DNA of 64,000 nucleotides from positions 19,936,001-20,000,000 of the forward strand of contig JAFFSR010000220.1 of the NCBI GenBank assembly GCA_017163975.1, written 5' to 3'. The notes beneath the pieces were generated by a model. It did no database searches. It saw only the letters and a program-made list of their open reading frames with translations, and was not told the origin of the DNA. The stretch's first letter is position 1, and the number at the start of each line of letters is the position of its first letter. Below are positions 1-12,864 of the stretch, piece by piece. A program made the position numbers and the translations under genes. Source of the stretch: Anastatus disparis. Lineage: Eukaryota; Arthropoda; Insecta; Hymenoptera; Eupelmidae.

Positions 1-2919
1 CAATTTATTACTTTAATGTATGACTGCGAAATCCTTAGACATATAAGGCAAGTTTTTTTATTATTAAAAGAGTTTAATTTTTCTCGCTTCCGTCAAATTT
101 GACGATTATACTTATTAAGGAGAAATCGCTAATTAATCGGTTAAGCGTACACGTTTCGGGCCGAAAGTATAAAACCGACATATACACTGAAGTATAATGC
201 GCATTGTAGGTTTTTAAATTTTAATTATTTTAGGACTTTCCATTGCAAATAAAGCTATTATATGTAATTCAATGTGGATTTATTTTATTGAGCATTGAAA
301 TAAAAGTTATAAAAATTTTTTAATCAATATTTAAGCGTAAAGTTAATTAAACGCTTTTAAATATAAATGTGTTAAATATTATGTGATTGTATGTACTACC
401 TGCTTGTATCGGTGTATAATATACGTAAGAGTACGAAAAATCCATATGTAATTATATATAATTCCTTTTTGCTGGGATAATTTTATACGCTGTACAAAAG
501 TGCAAGGATACATCACAGATCGTGGAAGTTGTGTAGCAGCCATATCGTGTATCGTATAAACATTTTATAAGGTCAAATAGATGGACACAATAAACAAACA
601 AAAATGAAAAACGCAAACGCGACTTAAAGCCTTCCGCAGTATTTTAAGCTTGAATAAAAAAATAAAACATTTCACTGGCTATTTCATCACCGAATGTCCG
701 AATTTAAAATAATGGAATTGGAAAGTCACGTTAATACTTAAGTAAAGTAAATTATTTTGAAATTTTGAGAAACGATTCATTATCATCTAACTATAATATT
801 TTTATGAAAATAATATTAAAAAAGTATAATAAATGTAAAAGGTAAACATCTATTTTAATAAGATTAAAATAAACCTTCAAAACTTAGCATAGGCTTTTAA
901 TCTTTGCAGATCTTAACTCTTTTAAAAATCAAGCGCGTGTTTATGTGTAAGGGAAATAATAATTTATTATTATCAACTTAACAATAAGATTTTTAAAAAT
1001 CATAAGATCTCAAAGATTTCTCATATCATTCTACATAATTGAGTTATTGCGACATGAAATTTTAATCTTATTAAATTAAAACTATAAAAAGGTATACATG
1101 AAATATGAATGTGATTTTTCAAAATTTCAAAAAAAGTAGTAATAACAGCTATAATGTGACTATATAATAATCGAGCGAACTGTGACGTATGAAAGGGACA
1201 CATCGTTGCAGATATATTTTTATTAATGTTACTTAGTCGTTAAAATTTTCGACGAGATTGCTTTTTTACATATTATAATAAGAGTCACACTTATTCTCAA
1301 TGAAATCAATTTGTTGAGATGCACTTTGCATTTAACATTTAATTCATATTTCGTTCTTTTAATTTAAAAACTAAATGCTGTTCTGTCTATTTTATGCTTG
1401 TATTTGACACGTGTTTTTATTATTATTACTATATTATTATTAATTTTTATAGTTATTACTATTATTCGTTAAATATCTTGGTGGAGGACCATTTGTTGTG
1501 TATTAGTTTTACTCGAATGCGTATCTCTGTTAATTCATATGCACTAGTTTGTGTATTACACGTTTATATAATTGTGCACCGAATAATCTGAGATTATGTA
1601 AAAGTTGATTATATGATAATTGAATAATAGTTAAAAATTCATTCTTCTCATTAAAAAATAAAAGCTTTTTTCAAAAATATTTTAAGTTTTATCAATAATC
1701 AAAAATATTTACATTATTAAATTTAAGACTATATTCAAAAAGTTAATTATATATTAAATTTAAGCATAAATTTATATGTAAATTATTCATTTTATTTAAA
1801 TGTTATTAAAAATTACGTATATATTATTTAAATAAACGCTGAATGTATAGATAATTCATGATTTTTAAATTTCAAAATTTTCTAAACAAATTTTACATCA
1901 GTTACAAAATTTATGTATGCAATCAACTTTTGCGTTCTCTCGAATAAATATTCAGTGCAACATTAGTATTCAATTATTTCCTAATCACAATTGCAATCGA
2001 TAATGCACGAGAGACTCACACTTCCAGGACTGGCTATATATCACGAAACTTTGAGTTTGGAATTGATATTTCCGAACTGAATTTTTTTTTATATTTGATA
2101 AAATATTAAAAATAGTTTTACACGAATACTTATCTATTTATTCAAAAGAATCATAAAAACTTAAGTGACTTAATTATTTTTTTTATACTTTGAAAATTCG
2201 TGTTTAACTATTTTCAAATAAAAGAAAAAAAAAAGTTTGTAGCTTCGTTCGCTTCCAAAAGTGTCTCTTGCAACGCGTCAACGAATAAAGCATGCATTGA
2301 AATATTATATATAAAATAGCTACATATTATATATATACTTTTTAACAAAACGATTAACACGGGGCCTTTGTAGATAGTTTTTAATCGTTTCCGAATTTTC
2401 TTTTTTTTTTTCATAAATGTTGGACATAAATTTGTACGAAACACATATATACGCATATACATAATTGCATAAATTTACATTGATCGAGTAAATGAATATT
2501 TTTTTTTAAATCGTTCACTAGCAAATTTATAAATATTGCCATTGATGAGCAAAACTTGATTTATTAGTATTTCATTCATGGCAAATGTATTTTATTATTC
2601 ACAACATTACGACAAATAAAAAAAAAACGTTCCATCAAGAAAATATGTTAAAGTTTCATTTGTACCGTTAATTCTTATTGTTCAGCGGCGATATCGAAAG
2701 AAAATAAATGCGAATATTCTTTATTTTAATTCTTTTTAAGAAATTTGTACATGACACTGCCTTAAAAACATGAAATTCTTAACGGTCGACTTATGAAATA
2801 TTTACTGTAACATCACTTATTCTACATTATTAAACTTCTACTTCTGAAAATGTGTCTTTTTTTCTTTGTAAAACCTTTCATTGTTATAAATTTTTTTTAG
2901 TATTTTTATAATTTCTATT

Positions 2920-2921
<2 letters not shown>

Positions 2922-2992
<71 letters not shown>
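2922..2992. repeat. (AT)n microsatellite
   Basis: Uninterrupted AT dinucleotide tract of roughly 35 units. A similar tract lies at 43282-43347. Confidence 0.97.
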
Positions 2993-2996
<4 letters not shown>

Positions 2997-4356
2997 CATA
3001 TTGGCAATTTATTGTAATTATTACTCGAAAATTTCAATATTTTCAACCTATTCTTGTTCTATTTTTTAATTTATCAAAGGTCATTGTCTATAAGGAGGGA
3101 CCGAAAAGCAATCGGGTTGTTTTGTAAAAAAACTGAATTATGCCAGACAAAAAACTTTATTAATTTTTGTTTCAAAGCACGTACATTAATCAGTTATATT
3201 TAAAGCACGACGCCTGACAAGCAACTGCGTAGTTTCTTAATACTAATCGTTTTTAAGAAACGTCTTAATGATTTGCATGACAGCGTTGAGTCAAGTCATA
3301 AAACTAATTCGCATATGTTGATATTCCAATAATTTGAAATGCAGTCAACTTAAAGGAGGCATAGCTTGCATTAATTCCTTCATTTCATACAATAGTTTTT
3401 AATGCAAAACTGTGTATTGTACAGGACAGTGTCGTTAAAACCACCGAGTAGTTCCCTAAAAAATAGTGATTGGTTTTAAGAAAAGATTCAGTTTTCGTGT
3501 GTCGAATTTTAAATATGACTGATTAGTGCATTTAAAAGTATTAGAATAGTGTGATAAAAAATATCAGATTTGTTTTAGCACGAAAACTAACAAAGTTTTT
3601 TTATCGGACACGATTAATCGTGTTGTTTATTATGACATCAATTGGTTTACTATCCCTTCGTGTATGATACATAAATTTTTTATACATTTTTTAAATCATG
3701 AAATGACACGATTCTTCTAATTTTTCTAGATCTTTACGGAAGAAAATAAAAATTTTCCAAAATGGTCTTATTTATTTAATTGGGATTGAGCTACTTTATG
3801 CAAAAATATTTAGATTTTTATAATAACAGTATTTTAGATTGATACTTTGTCGCTAAAATAATTGATACAATTAGTTACGCACGAACGTCACTTGGAAACA
3901 ATATAAATGGAATTTTTGCATTTTAATTTTCCACCGTGATCAATTATAAGTGCCTGTTTCATTGTTACAAGCACGCGATAATAAATGATCAATATAGCAA
4001 ACAGTAGTTTTATTACCTAGATAGTAAAATTCAGTATTTAAAAGTTTTCTATTTCGATTTCAAGAGCAGTTTGCACTTTAAGAATCAACAAATTAGTTTC
4101 TTAGTTTTTCCATCATTTGTTGTAAAAAAATAAAATTATTTCCAAATTTGTTATTCTTTTAAAATTCATGCGATAAACAAAATTTTAAAACCACCTTGAA
4201 GATTATTAGGTATAAACATTTTGTTTAAAATTAATAATCAGTCTTTAAAAACAAATATATTGAATTTTTTCTCAACGTCGCTATATTTGTGATGATTGCT
4301 GAAGTGCTAATTAACTAAAAACATATAACGTACAGCAGTGCTTATATCAATCGGAC

Positions 4357-4437
4357 TCAAAGAGCGGGATTCGAACTCGGGACCTTGAGTTACGCATCCA
4401 TTGTTCTATCGAGTGAACCGCCGACGACCTCGAATTT
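4357..4437 (-). repeat. tRNA-derived sequence (SINE head or tRNA relic)
   Basis: On the minus strand this stretch has a good internal B-box, GAGTTCGAATCCC, preceded by a region resembling an A-box and anticodon arm. The putative T-stem does not pair fully and no clean cloverleaf can be drawn, so a functional tRNA is unlikely. A tRNA-derived SINE or tRNA pseudogene is more probable. Confidence 0.4.
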
Positions 4438-5205
4438 ATATATTAATATACATTCATATTTTCTCACGTATGAAAATAATAATATAATAGTATCCAAATA
4501 ATCTAGTGTTAAGTATAAACTGTTTCTACACGTGCGTATTATCGCAAGTAATAACATTCCAGCGTATACATGGTTCGCAAAATTGATCATTTATTTATCT
4601 TGATATTAAAATCAGATTTTATTTAAGTAGATATATTATCCGATTTATAATAAAATAAAATATAAAAAAATTTTCTTTTATTAAATATAATTTTTTTTAA
4701 TTCAATGTATTTAATTTTTTGCAAATAAATAATTTTACATATTACATTTCCTTTTCACTGTCAAATTAAATTATGAAAGCATAAATCGGAATATCGAGGA
4801 AAAAATTTTTTATTATTATATCATATTTTCCTTATACAAATTATTTGAAATCAAAAAGGAGGTAAATTTTTTTCAAGCTCTTTTCTGATGAAAAAAATTC
4901 ACTAGATAATCACATGAGAACTGTATAAGATTTCACTTCAACAATCGCGAAATTATATGATAATTTTATGATAATCATATGAATATCACATAACAAATTC
5001 AGGAATTTTTAGCTCCAGAAGTATTGTCTTCATAAAAAAAGTTCTGAGAACACTTTTTGTTGAAAATAATGCACAGTAAATACTGGAATTGTTGCAGTTT
5101 ATAGTTTAAAAATATTTTTAAATAAAATTTCGTATTCAAGAATCATAGGCACTAAAAATCGGAAATTTATCATTTTCAAAAGTTTTCATATATTCTATGC
5201 GTTAT

Positions 5206-5259
5206 TTCAAATAAAAGGTAAATTTACTTTTTTTAAAGTAAATTTACCTTTTATTTGAA
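5206..5259. repeat. perfect 25-bp inverted repeat with a 4-nt loop
   Basis: Left arm 5206-5230 and right arm 5235-5259 are exact reverse complements, separated by TTTT. The arms begin TTCAAATAAAAGG. No coding frame crosses it. It could be a minimal MITE or a transcribed hairpin; nothing identifies which. Confidence 0.85.
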
Positions 5260-8046
5260 CTTAAGTTAAAATATCCTTCGACTCGTCGCGTAGTATTTAT
5301 ATAATTATTATCATATTATTATTACATGTTTGTCTCAGCAAAATCTTAAGGTTCTCATTTTAATCTGGTTCATAATTTTTCAAAGTTCTGTTCGTTAGTA
5401 ACAAATTAAATTTATGATCCTAATTGTATTTGTTTTTTATTGTAAATGTTAAATAAAAATCATTCCACTCTAGTGGCTACTAGAAAATTAATCTATACAA
5501 TTTAATTATTTACGATTTTCATTAAAATGCTAATCGATATTGATTATCGATATAATAAACCTTTTTTTTTAAAGAATTCAGATTTATCTTATTCACATAG
5601 TAACTAAATTTTCAAATTGAATAGGTATATTGACTTACACTGATAAATAAAATGAATTTTTTTTTTTAAATTCATTCGACTACTAGTATATTTATAAAAC
5701 AACCATTATACAAAGTGCTTGTTAAATAGAGCTTTTTTCGGTGTTCCATAAAAGCCATTTTGAGTGTTATAAAAATCAATTCAATGAGAATTTGAAAATT
5801 GTTTATAAAGTCAATATTTTTGAAGAGTATTTAAATAAAAATTAAATTCTATATCCTTTCATTAAGACAAACTTTATAATTCATAAATCAAAAATTTAAA
5901 AGTCAAGCTATTCATTATTACTAAAATTGTATTTGAATAATGTCAAAATCACAATTTATTCTCTTTCAATACTTGATGTTTTTTGTTTAATATAATCTAA
6001 TCGATTAAAAATGAATTATAGACAATAATTTAACATTCAATATTAAAAATTTTATTTAAATGTTATCCTTAAAAAAGAAATCTATTCAACATTGAAATTT
6101 AAAAAGAAATTAAAACTTTGCAAGCATACTTATTAAAATAGAGACAAAAAAGTCAGAAGCAAGGTTAATATTAATATCAGCTACCATCATAATTGAAATG
6201 AGAAATTCAGGAAAAATACAATAGATTTTATTGAGGAAATTGTAATTGCGATATTGTTCTTGAAACGTCATTAAAATTAAAATGGATTATTTTCAAATTT
6301 AATGAAAAAAAATTAATTTAAAATTAAAAATTTATGAAATATTTTAAAATAAATTATTTGAAATTTTTTATGAATATTTTAAAAATTTTACGTAGTTTGT
6401 ATACAAGTTAATTTAGAAATAAATTTTAGTGCAAAATAATGATAATTCAATAAATTCTATTCCTACCTTAACAAGAATGTCCACTTTATTAATTCAAAAA
6501 GCGGGCTGGAAGTAAGATATTTCTGAGAAGTATTTCTGGAAGAAGTATTTTACTATTAAGTAACACTTTACTAAAATTCATAAAAAATTCTTAAGTAAAC
6601 TATTAAAAAAATTCTTAAAAATGTATCGAATTCTTATAATAATTATCAAGGTATTTAAAAATCCATAAAATTTTAATATTAAACTTTCAAATAACTCAAA
6701 TCTTTTTAAATTTATTTAGTGAACGGGTTCAACAGTATTCTGGCTAAATTTTTATGAATTGAAAATATTATTACAACATTTTGATTATATTTTTTAATGA
6801 CTCTGTACAAACAAATAAAATTAAGCAGCATTTCATATTAATTGCTGTTTAATCAGTGTGAAAATATGTATGTTAATCTTATTAATTCATATTCATATTT
6901 GCACGTTGAATAAACAGTAATCATTATGAAGTGCTGTGTAATTTCATTTATTTGAAAAGGAACATTAAAAACATAACTGGAAGGTTGATAATAATATTTT
7001 CAATAAATACAAATTTTGGTAGAATACCGTTGATCCCTTTATTTAATAATGTTTAATCTACTGAGATTGAAATAAAAAGCACTTTGTACAACACGAAAGT
7101 CAAGTTTATTTCTGTCTCAGGTAATTATGAGCCTCCGTGAGGAATATGCGATTTTATTCCCTAATTGCATAATATATTATGAATAAAAAATTAGAAATTG
7201 TATTAAATAAATTATTTAGTAATAGCAATTACTATTTACCTTTTAAAATATTTATCAACTTATAATAAAATAAAATTTAAAAATATTTGCAAAACAAAAT
7301 GAATTTTATTATTGATTTATATTTATAAATAATTAATTTTGATATAAATATTATGTCAAATTAACGTTATCATTATATTATTATACCGTAGAAATAAATT
7401 GCAAAAATGTTGCCTTTAGACAATAACAACATATTTTTCCATATACATGCTTTCTTATTACATAAACTTATGTAAACATTGAATACGGTGAAAGACATTA
7501 CTTTACAATAGCTAACACTTCTTCGCGTTAAACGCAATTTATCATTTGCCTTATAAAGTTTAATTAAATTTCATTAGACCGTGACCGTAAACATTTTCTC
7601 CAAAAATTCATAATTTAAAACTCAATGTACAAACATTCAACGACCAAACAATAAAATTCGAATACATTGTTGATTCAATTTTGAAAAACGTGCACCTTCG
7701 ACAAACGTAAACATTGTATAATGTGTTCGTTTGTATCAACAATAAAGCGCATAACGGCTGCGTAAATTTAGTGTCATTGTGATTAATAGCCTCAGCCATT
7801 GATCGAGAAATCCATTATTAATGAGAGAGAAAAAAAAAAGCGGAGCTTATTTTTTTTTTTTTTACCTGTTGTACGTAATATCCGAGGTAATGTCATTAGA
7901 GTGAATTGAGTATACGGGAGAGCGAGATAAAAAAGTAAAGAATAAACCTTTATACATATTTCGATGGGAATATATACATATCGCTTTATCGAATGATAAT
8001 ATTCATACGTGAATTTTACTATCATTCGTTTTAGTGCAGCCAAACG

Positions 8047-11000
8047 ATGCAGATGATGCTGGGAAAGGTCTTCGTTGTTTTCTGCTTGGCATTGGGTAAA
8101 AGAAACTTCTAAAATAATTTTTTTACGTATAGTGCTTTCATTTTGGAAATTAAACTAATTTAAAAATTTTTGAAATTAAAGAAAATTGTTTTGTTATTTT
8201 TAATGTTAAACGTCATATAAATTTTTTAAAAATCTGAACTCTATAAATTTTTAAAATATTAAATAAAGTATTAATTGATTACTTATTTTTATATTAAACA
8301 AATTATTGATTTATAACTTGATACATCAAAACTTTTCTACTAAATGTATCACATCTTTAGAATCGATAAAACACCGTTATACATTTTTAAAATACAACAT
8401 TCTCTACAAATACCGCGTTGTTGACTTTTTTTTCAAACTATTGTGTAAATATAAGTATAAATAAATGTCGACCATAATGAAATTAAAATTACTTTAAAAA
8501 AAAACAGCATCGACCCAGGAAAGCTTTGCCTATGTGAGACGTTTCGCGAGGTCTATTGACGATCATCATCATCATTATGCCTCGCTGTCTAATATAACTA
8601 GACACCAATCTGTCGTTATTCTTGGCGCATCGGTGAGTAATTATAACAATTACTTCAATTATTTACTTATTACGTTCTATTAACTTAATAACAAAGTTTC
8701 TTAGAATGGCTATTTCTATTTCGTATACTATGATACGTTAATATTATGAATCATAATAATATTTAATGAGTCGATTGTAATTGTTTTTTTCGTTCGGAGA
8801 ATTGACTTTATTTTGTGAAATTTTGATTAAAAAAGGAAAAAAGTTAAAAATTTATTAGATTGATAAAAATAAAAAGACAAATAGCTTGATATTGAAATAA
8901 AATACAAAATAAATAACAAATTAAAATTTTATTCTGCAGGGTGATTTAGCAAAAAGAGAAATTTATCCAGCCCTTTGGTATCTGTACCGTGAAAAATTAT
9001 TACCGTCTCGCACGAGGATAGTTGGCTTCGCGCGTAAAAAATTAACCATCGACGATTTGCGCAATAACGTTGCACCTTTCATCGAAGTAAGTCCGGAAGA
9101 CCAAAGACTTTACGATGAATTTTGGAAACTGAATGTTTATATCAGCAGCGTCAAGGATGAAGTTAAGGATTACGATAATATCAACGAATTGCTCGAAAAA
9201 TTAGAAGAACACCAGGAAGCTGATAGAATATTTTATCTATCCTTGCCACCGTCGATATTTTTGAAAACAGCAGCACAAATCAAGCGTGCTTGCATGGCTA
9301 AAAAGTGAGTTTATTAATTTTTAATACTTATCCTTTAACGTCCAGATATAGAGATAGCTGAAGAATAGTATTGAAATTACGTGGAGATGATTCATGGTCA
9401 ATTTCGTATATATAATGTAAAAAATATTATTTTTTTAGTATATGAAATTTTTATAATTTTTAATAAATATGGGATAAATTTATAAATCTATCATGAGATA
9501 TATAATAGAAACTTTTATTTGACCCATTCATTTATTTTGTAAAATTTTTAATTTATTTTGCAAATTAGTAGTAAAAAAACAAAATTCAAATGGTCATGCA
9601 CATCTTCTACTTTTTTAATGTTTTTAATTATGATCAAATTAAATGTAAATCAATATAAGTATGAAGTTACAAAAAATATTAAATCATAAATAATCTTTCA
9701 ACAGTGGAGCAACGAGACTAGTAATAGAAAAGCCATTCGGACGTGATTACGAGAGTTCAGAAACATTATCAAATCAATTGTCACAATTATTTACCGAAGA
9801 CCAGCTGTATCGTATGGATCATTTTCTTGGCTACGAAGTCATACAAAATCTCGTGGCTTTGAGATTTGCCAATAGATTGTTAACGCCAACATGGAATAAA
9901 GAAAACATAGCGTCGATCGAAGTTTTGTTTCAAGAAAATTTCGGCGTCGAGGGCAGAGGCGGTTATTTTGATGAGTATGGAATAATTAGAGATGTTATGC
10001 AGAATCATTTACTACAGATCGTATCGCTCGTTGCTATGGAAATGCCTAGTAATAATCAAGCTGATGATATAAGGTAAAAATATTTACGTCATTATATATT
10101 GTAAATTTGTTCATTAAGACATCAGAACATTTAATTAAAATTTTTAATTTAAATATGTAATTTTAATTGTTGATTGATTTTTATTTGTTCTGTTTGTAGA
10201 GATGCGAAAATTGAAGTTTTGAAGAAAACAAAACCAATAGCTATAGATGATGTAGTTCTTGGACAATACATCAGCAATCCAGATTCTAATGATCCTAGAG
10301 AAAGAATAGGTTACAGACAAGATCCAACAGTGCCGGATAATTCGAATCAATCGACCTTTGCTCTTACTGTTCTTAAAATTGAAAATGAACGTTGGAGTGG
10401 CGTTCCATTTATTATCCGTGCTGGCAAAGGTATATGATTACATTTGATAAACTGAATCCAAAAAATGAAGAATATTAAATTATTTTTTTATATTTTATGT
10501 ATTTTAGGTCTAAATGTCAATCAAACTGATATAATAATTCAGTACAAGAGTGTCTCAAATAGCTTGTTTGATAATCAAAAAAGAAATAAATTAGTCATCA
10601 GGATAGGAAGAGTTATCAGAGGTTTGGAGGCAAAGATTGCGTCAAAAGTTCCTGGAATAACGTCTGATCTCGACGAAATTAGCATTGATTTTAATTATAA
10701 CGACAAATATAAAGTAAGTATTCGAAATTGTAATACAACTTTCTGTTTGAATAAATTTTTCCCATTTTCAAATGTTCCTGATTTTTATTTTGTAGGATGT
10801 AAAGATACCTGGTGCTTATGCAAGATTATTTTTGGATGTGTTTGATGGTGTCCAGAAGAATTTTGTGCGCACTGATGAGCTGAGAGAAGCTTGGAGAATT
10901 TTTACTCCAATACTTCATGAAATAGAAAATAAAAATATTAAACCTATTTTGTACAAGTAAGATAATATTATTATTTACCTATATAATCTTTTTTTAAGAA

Positions 11001-11132
11001 AGTTACCTCTTTAGCCAATTTTTTCATTGATTAAATCGTATACAGTTTTAAACAATTTTCTTAATTTTTAGATTTGGTTCAACTGGACCTGCGGAAGCTG
11101 ATGAGATGGAAAAGAAAAATAACTTTTTGTAA
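8047..11132 (+). CDS. secreted G6PD-like protein, copy 1 (catalytic lysine lost)
   Basis: Homologue of glucose-6-phosphate 1-dehydrogenase, the NADP-dependent first enzyme of the oxidative pentose phosphate pathway. Exons: 8047-8095, 8508-8632, 8940-9304, 9705-10073, 10200-10429, 10508-10713, 10796-10956, 11072-11132; all junctions are GT/AG and give 521 aa. Residues 1-17 form a signal peptide (hydrophobic core, likely cleavage after A-L-A). The dinucleotide motif GASGDLA (56-62), EKPFG (188-192) and the catalytic-base His (281, in MQNHLLQ) are present. The normally invariant catalytic Lys of RIDHYLGK (human K205) is Tyr-223 here (RMDHFLGY), and the human R365 position is Asn-384. The protein stops at KNNFL, lacking the usual C-terminal segment that helps bind structural NADP. 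Family membership and exons are directly visible; secretion and loss of activity are inferred. Ordinary insect G6PD is cytosolic. An AATAAA signal lies near 11173. Confidence 0.9.
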
Positions 11133-11823
11133 TTTGTAATATTTGTATATATTGTACATAATAAGGATGCAAATAAAATCAATGACTGATATTACTTATT
11201 CAAAATGATCATTACGTTTTTAAAATAAAACGAATATTTTAATTTATTTTCGAGTTTTTATTTTTACCACAATAATTAAAATTTTATAAGAAATTGTAAT
11301 TTTAATTATCTAGAAATATCAAATCTTGGCTGTGCGTGAACAAGTATTTGACGTTTTTCTTTTAAAAACATTAATTTATTATAAAAACTGAAATTAGGTC
11401 CAATCCTTATTACGCTCTAACTTTGGGAAAAAATAATATTTTCACATGCTATAACTACTAATTTGAAAGGATTTGAGCTCAGCTTTAATTTAAAAAAAGT
11501 TTCAAGCTTGTAGCTATCGACGCTAAAGAACTATATGCGTTTAAAAATCTAGTAACTTTTTTAGTGATTTTCTTTAATTGCCCGTAACTAGGGAAATATT
11601 GAGTATTTATGACTATAACTTTAGCTTTTTCCATATTTTATCATCTGAAAACTTATCCCGAAGTTTGAGCAAAATCCGTGATCCGGAGGTGTGACACTCT
11701 CCTAGTAAGTTTGTTGTTATACATAGCGCGTTATGAAAACGAAAGAAATACAATTGGGATTGGTAAACTACCTTAATGTTATATATATGCTTTTAAAATT
11801 TTTATTATTTTTTAGAACTCATT

Positions 11824-12864
11824 ATGGAACCGAATAAGCACTTTAGGCAAACCGTGGAAAAAGCATTTCATTTGTCTATGGCTAGCTTAGATACTTCCAC
11901 AGCCAGTAAGTTATCTTCATTTGTTTTTGATTTTAAACTTTTATTTGTTTGAAACGTTTATTGCAAACAAATATTAATTCGTTTGTTATTAAATACTAGT
12001 GTAAATAATAAATTTAAAATAAACTTTATATGTTTTTAAAAAGTATTTATTGCATTTAAACAAAATAAAAATAAAAATTAAAAATTAAAAATATCTTAAT
12101 TTTAAAAATTTTGTAGGTGACAATTTGGTGAAAGTGATGATTTGTTATGTTGATCATAATCATGTATCGTGCACATTACGAAAGGATTCTATATAGCAAG
12201 TACTTTTAGATGTAAATTTCCAAGAAGGCACAAAAATTTCATTTACGTGTAAAGGAGATGGACATGTACATCTTACCGGTTACTTAATTCCAGAAAATGA
12301 AGGAACAGAAGAAGTAAAAGTAGAAGGAGTAGGATCAAAAGTCGAAGTAAAAGTAGATGAAGTAGGATCAAAAGTAGAAAAAGATGATGTTAAGTCCTAT
12401 TTTGATGATGATGACTTGGAAAATGATCCTGAAATTATGGATCAGCTCTGTATTGACAGTTTCAATTCTATTGAAGATGATGAAGATGAGTTTTATTGTT
12501 ATAATAAAAAATATAGTCATGAAGAAGATAATAAAAAAGGAAATACATCTAAGATTAGAGTTCGTATGACACAATTAGAAGTTGTAAATGATGACAATCC
12601 TAGATCAAAAACTGGTAAAAAATTAATTGAGATAAAAACTTGTTCAAGCAAGCCAGAGGTTTCTTTAAAAAAAATCAGAAAATGAGTATTGGTCAGGTAG
12701 CTAGAATAAATGTTGGACGAAAGACATATGACTATAGCAACATAGGGTAAAATATTTATAAATTTAATAAAAATTAATTTTCGAAACTGTAATAAATATA
12801 TCATTATTGTACTAAACTTTAAAATATCTTTTTCAGATGTACTACTGAGAAGTGTTTGGCTTAA
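11824..12864 (+). pseudogene. FKBP46/FKBP39-type nuclear immunophilin pseudogene
   Basis: Starts with an intact-looking nucleoplasmin-like N-terminus (M-E-P-N-K-H, later CTLRKDSI). One GT/AG intron (11906-12116) lies at the position expected of a real gene, so this is a duplicated gene rather than a processed copy. An in-frame TAG at 12194-12196 interrupts the domain; the same frame continues past it with the expected family residues (QVLLDVNFQEG). An acidic and lysine-rich linker follows, with another stop at about 12683. A short piece of FKBP peptidyl-prolyl isomerase domain, SIGQVARINVGRKTYDYSNIG with one end trimmed, is then seen from 12682 to 12748, joined by a second intron to a final exon ending at 12864. 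Most of the FKBP catalytic domain is missing. Parent proteins are nuclear histone-binding chaperones; this copy should make nothing functional. Confidence 0.75.

Larger units (their letters stand above)
1..8046. other. AT-rich intergenic region, no supported gene
   Basis: About 8 kb with only short, low-complexity open frames (under 85 codons) that show no recognisable domain and no plausible exon chain on either strand. It contains an AT dinucleotide tract, a tRNA-derived sequence and a perfect hairpin, listed separately. The last ~150 bases before 8047 must hold the promoter and 5' leader of the first G6PD gene; I see AT-rich TATA-like strings near 7970-7980 but cannot fix a start site. Confidence 0.6.

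Noticed and set aside
2214..2462. 82-codon minus-strand frame
   Set aside because: Lys/Ile-rich translation of AT-rich DNA without domain, promoter or splice context.
10465..10845. 126-codon open frame overlapping G6PD copy 1 exons 6 and 7
   Set aside because: It reads through exon 6 and the following intron. The conserved G6PD frame with GT/AG junctions explains the coding part.
12368..12804. Minus-strand and alternative plus frames over the FKBP relic
   Set aside because: They are mirror frames of the acidic/lysine-rich linker and have no family resemblance.
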